A DNA stretch of 64,000 nucleotides, from NCBI GenBank assembly GCA_012295275.1, contig CM022670.1, positions 15,684,198 through 15,748,197 on the forward strand. Reading direction: 5' to 3'. Under the pieces are notes generated by a model. That model saw only the letters and a list, made by a program, of their open reading frames with translations, did no database searches and was not told the origin of the DNA. The translations under genes and the position numbers were made by a program. Shown here in pieces: positions 63,601 to 64,000 of the stretch (position 1 is the first letter of the stretch; each line of letters opens with the position of its first letter). The stretch is from Chrysomallon squamiferum. Taxonomy: Eukaryota; Mollusca; Gastropoda; Neomphalida; Peltospiridae.

Positions 63601-64000
63601 TGAAACAGTTGAATCAGCTGACTTGGCCGACCTTCTTGAAGTTGTGGGTTCTCCTTGCACCACAGTAAGATTTTCATTTTTACATCCAATGAATATATTA
63701 AGATACTAAAAGTGACTATATTAATGATGAAATATCTAAAAATGTATTTGGTCCAATTTTCTTAAACTATTAATGTTAGCAGTAATTGTAGCAGTTTATG
63801 CTATAAATTTACAGCAAATAATAATAAATAGATACATATTTCACTAGTTAAATTTTCAGTTCACAGAACAAAAATTTTTATTTAATTTCACTAGTTAAAT
63901 TTTAATAATTTTAGAATAACGAATTCGTATTTTCAGGAGCAGATAATAGAGAAATTTGGTATGAATTTTGGCAATACTGGTTTGCTGAACAAAGAATTAA
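52569..64000 (+). CDS. GLDC: GLDC, glycine dehydrogenase (decarboxylating), P protein of the glycine cleavage system; 5' half, 12 exons, truncated by window edge
   Basis: PLP enzyme of the mitochondrial matrix that decarboxylates glycine and passes the aminomethyl group to lipoyl-H protein. Exons: 52569-52790, 57782-57860, 58500-58635, 59442-59606, 60047-60124, 60422-60569, 60956-61152, 61525-61621, 61980-62085, 62757-62896, 63584-63664, 63937 to the edge. Phases agree throughout; about 504 of roughly 1000 codons are present. Residues 1-50 are Arg/Ser-rich with few acids, consistent with a presequence. FEKRHIGPS marks the mature start. Then [98 protein letters not shown] and [20 protein letters not shown] match the family closely. 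The PLP-lysine half lies beyond the window. An in-frame TAG just 5' of the ATG supports the start. Intron 1 is about 5 kb. Confidence 0.97.
54847..55083. mobile_element. Foldback element in GLDC intron 1 (57-bp inverted arms)
   Basis: The arm at 54847-54903 is the reverse complement of 55027-55083 with two mismatches in 57. The 123-nt loop has no matching arms. The inner end of the left arm reads GGTTACCATGTA. Such a long near-perfect hairpin suggests a MITE or foldback insertion. The flanks are too AT-rich to define a target duplication. Confidence 0.75.
57466..57610. repeat. TG/TATG compound microsatellite in GLDC intron 1
   Basis: Runs of GT of 10 or more units are interspersed with TTTGTATGTATGTGTGTATA, which occurs twice. 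This is a higher-order repeat of about 70 bp. Confidence 0.9.
57625..57759. repeat. 29-bp direct repeat before GLDC exon 2
   Basis: The block beginning ATAATTATTTGGCTTTTAC occurs at 57625-57653 and 57731-57759 with one mismatch (CAGTAAAA versus CCGTAAAA). The second copy is 22 bases before exon 2, within the region expected to hold the branch point and pyrimidine tract. Confidence 0.75.
58117..58510 (+). repeat. Degenerate tandem array of splice-acceptor-like units preceding GLDC exon 3
   Basis: Units of about 30-45 bp share a core like TAGGTGAAAATGAGTAAATG. Copies lie near 58143, 58176, 58207, 58238, 58268, 58298, 58321, 58349, 58380, 58418 and 58446; the last one at 58497 is the genuine acceptor and first codons of exon 3 (TAG then GTGAAAATGAG). 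Several copies retain a T-rich tract plus AG. Confidence 0.75.
58942..59394. repeat. Tandem array of about thirteen 36-bp units in GLDC intron 3
   Basis: Each unit resembles CATTTTGCTATAGAATATTA followed by CATCACATAAAAACAC. Units are 34-38 bp and lie head to tail without spacers. Divergence is moderate, with the middle units most alike, as in minisatellites. The array ends about 50 nt before exon 4. Confidence 0.9.
61702..61837. mobile_element. Foldback element in GLDC intron 8 (38-bp inverted arms)
   Basis: The arm at 61702-61739 is the reverse complement of 61800-61837 with two mismatches. The 60-nt loop is CA-rich and ends in ATGTATGTACATACATATGT, which can itself pair. The left arm begins a few nt inside the sequence following exon 8. 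The inner-end sequence resembles that of the intron 1 foldback. Confidence 0.7.
62963..63110. repeat. Possible tRNA-derived SINE remnants in GLDC intron 10
   Basis: GGTTCAAATCTC near 62967 resembles a pol III B box and TGGCCAAGTGGTTAGAG near 63064 matches an A box. They are in the wrong order for one intact element, so at best these are two fragments. Confidence 0.25.

Overview
The window is nuclear DNA of a metazoan. Genes are split by GT-AG introns, orthologues match animal families, and the DNA between genes is very AT-rich and full of simple repeats (ATT/TTA, poly-A/T, GA/CT, CA/TG, degenerate 5-mers). Protein similarity and repeat style suggest a lophotrochozoan, most likely a mollusc; this is inference, since no lineage marker is present.

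Layout. Bases 1-26.6 kb hold no gene I can name. They contain microsatellites, satellite-anchored duplications and about a dozen short islands of higher GC that look regulatory, plus one possible two-exon unit at about 3.5-4.5 kb. From 26.7 to 34.05 kb on the minus strand lies a complete 11-exon MSL3 gene (542 codons), a chromodomain and MRG-domain chromatin protein. From 37.07 to 43.56 kb on the plus strand lies AASDHPPT, the 4'-phosphopantetheinyl transferase. Its last intron contains four same-strand exons copied from a cytoplasmic poly(A)-binding protein gene (RRM4 plus part of the Pro/Gln-rich linker). From 46.27 to 47.48 kb on the minus strand is MRPS9 (uS9m), intact in a single exon. 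From 52.57 kb to the right edge on the plus strand are the first 12 exons (about 504 codons) of GLDC, the glycine-cleavage P protein, which continues beyond the window.

Orientation. MSL3 and AASDHPPT diverge across 3 kb, AASDHPPT and MRPS9 converge, and MRPS9 and GLDC diverge across 5 kb. AASDHPPT (which can modify mitochondrial acyl carrier protein), MRPS9 and GLDC all serve mitochondrial functions, but nothing in the sequence shows co-regulation.

Most interesting points: (1) the PABP cassette in AASDHPPT is phase 0 at both ends and open throughout, so a chimeric transferase/RRM4 protein could be spliced; (2) AASDHPPT exon 3 is one base short of frame, with an upstream donor that would restore frame; (3) GLDC exon 3 is preceded by a tandem array of degenerate copies of its own 3' splice site; (4) two long foldback elements in GLDC introns; (5) a 267-bp hAT-type MITE with a perfect 8-bp target duplication; (6) unexplained regulatory-looking islands in the left 26 kb.
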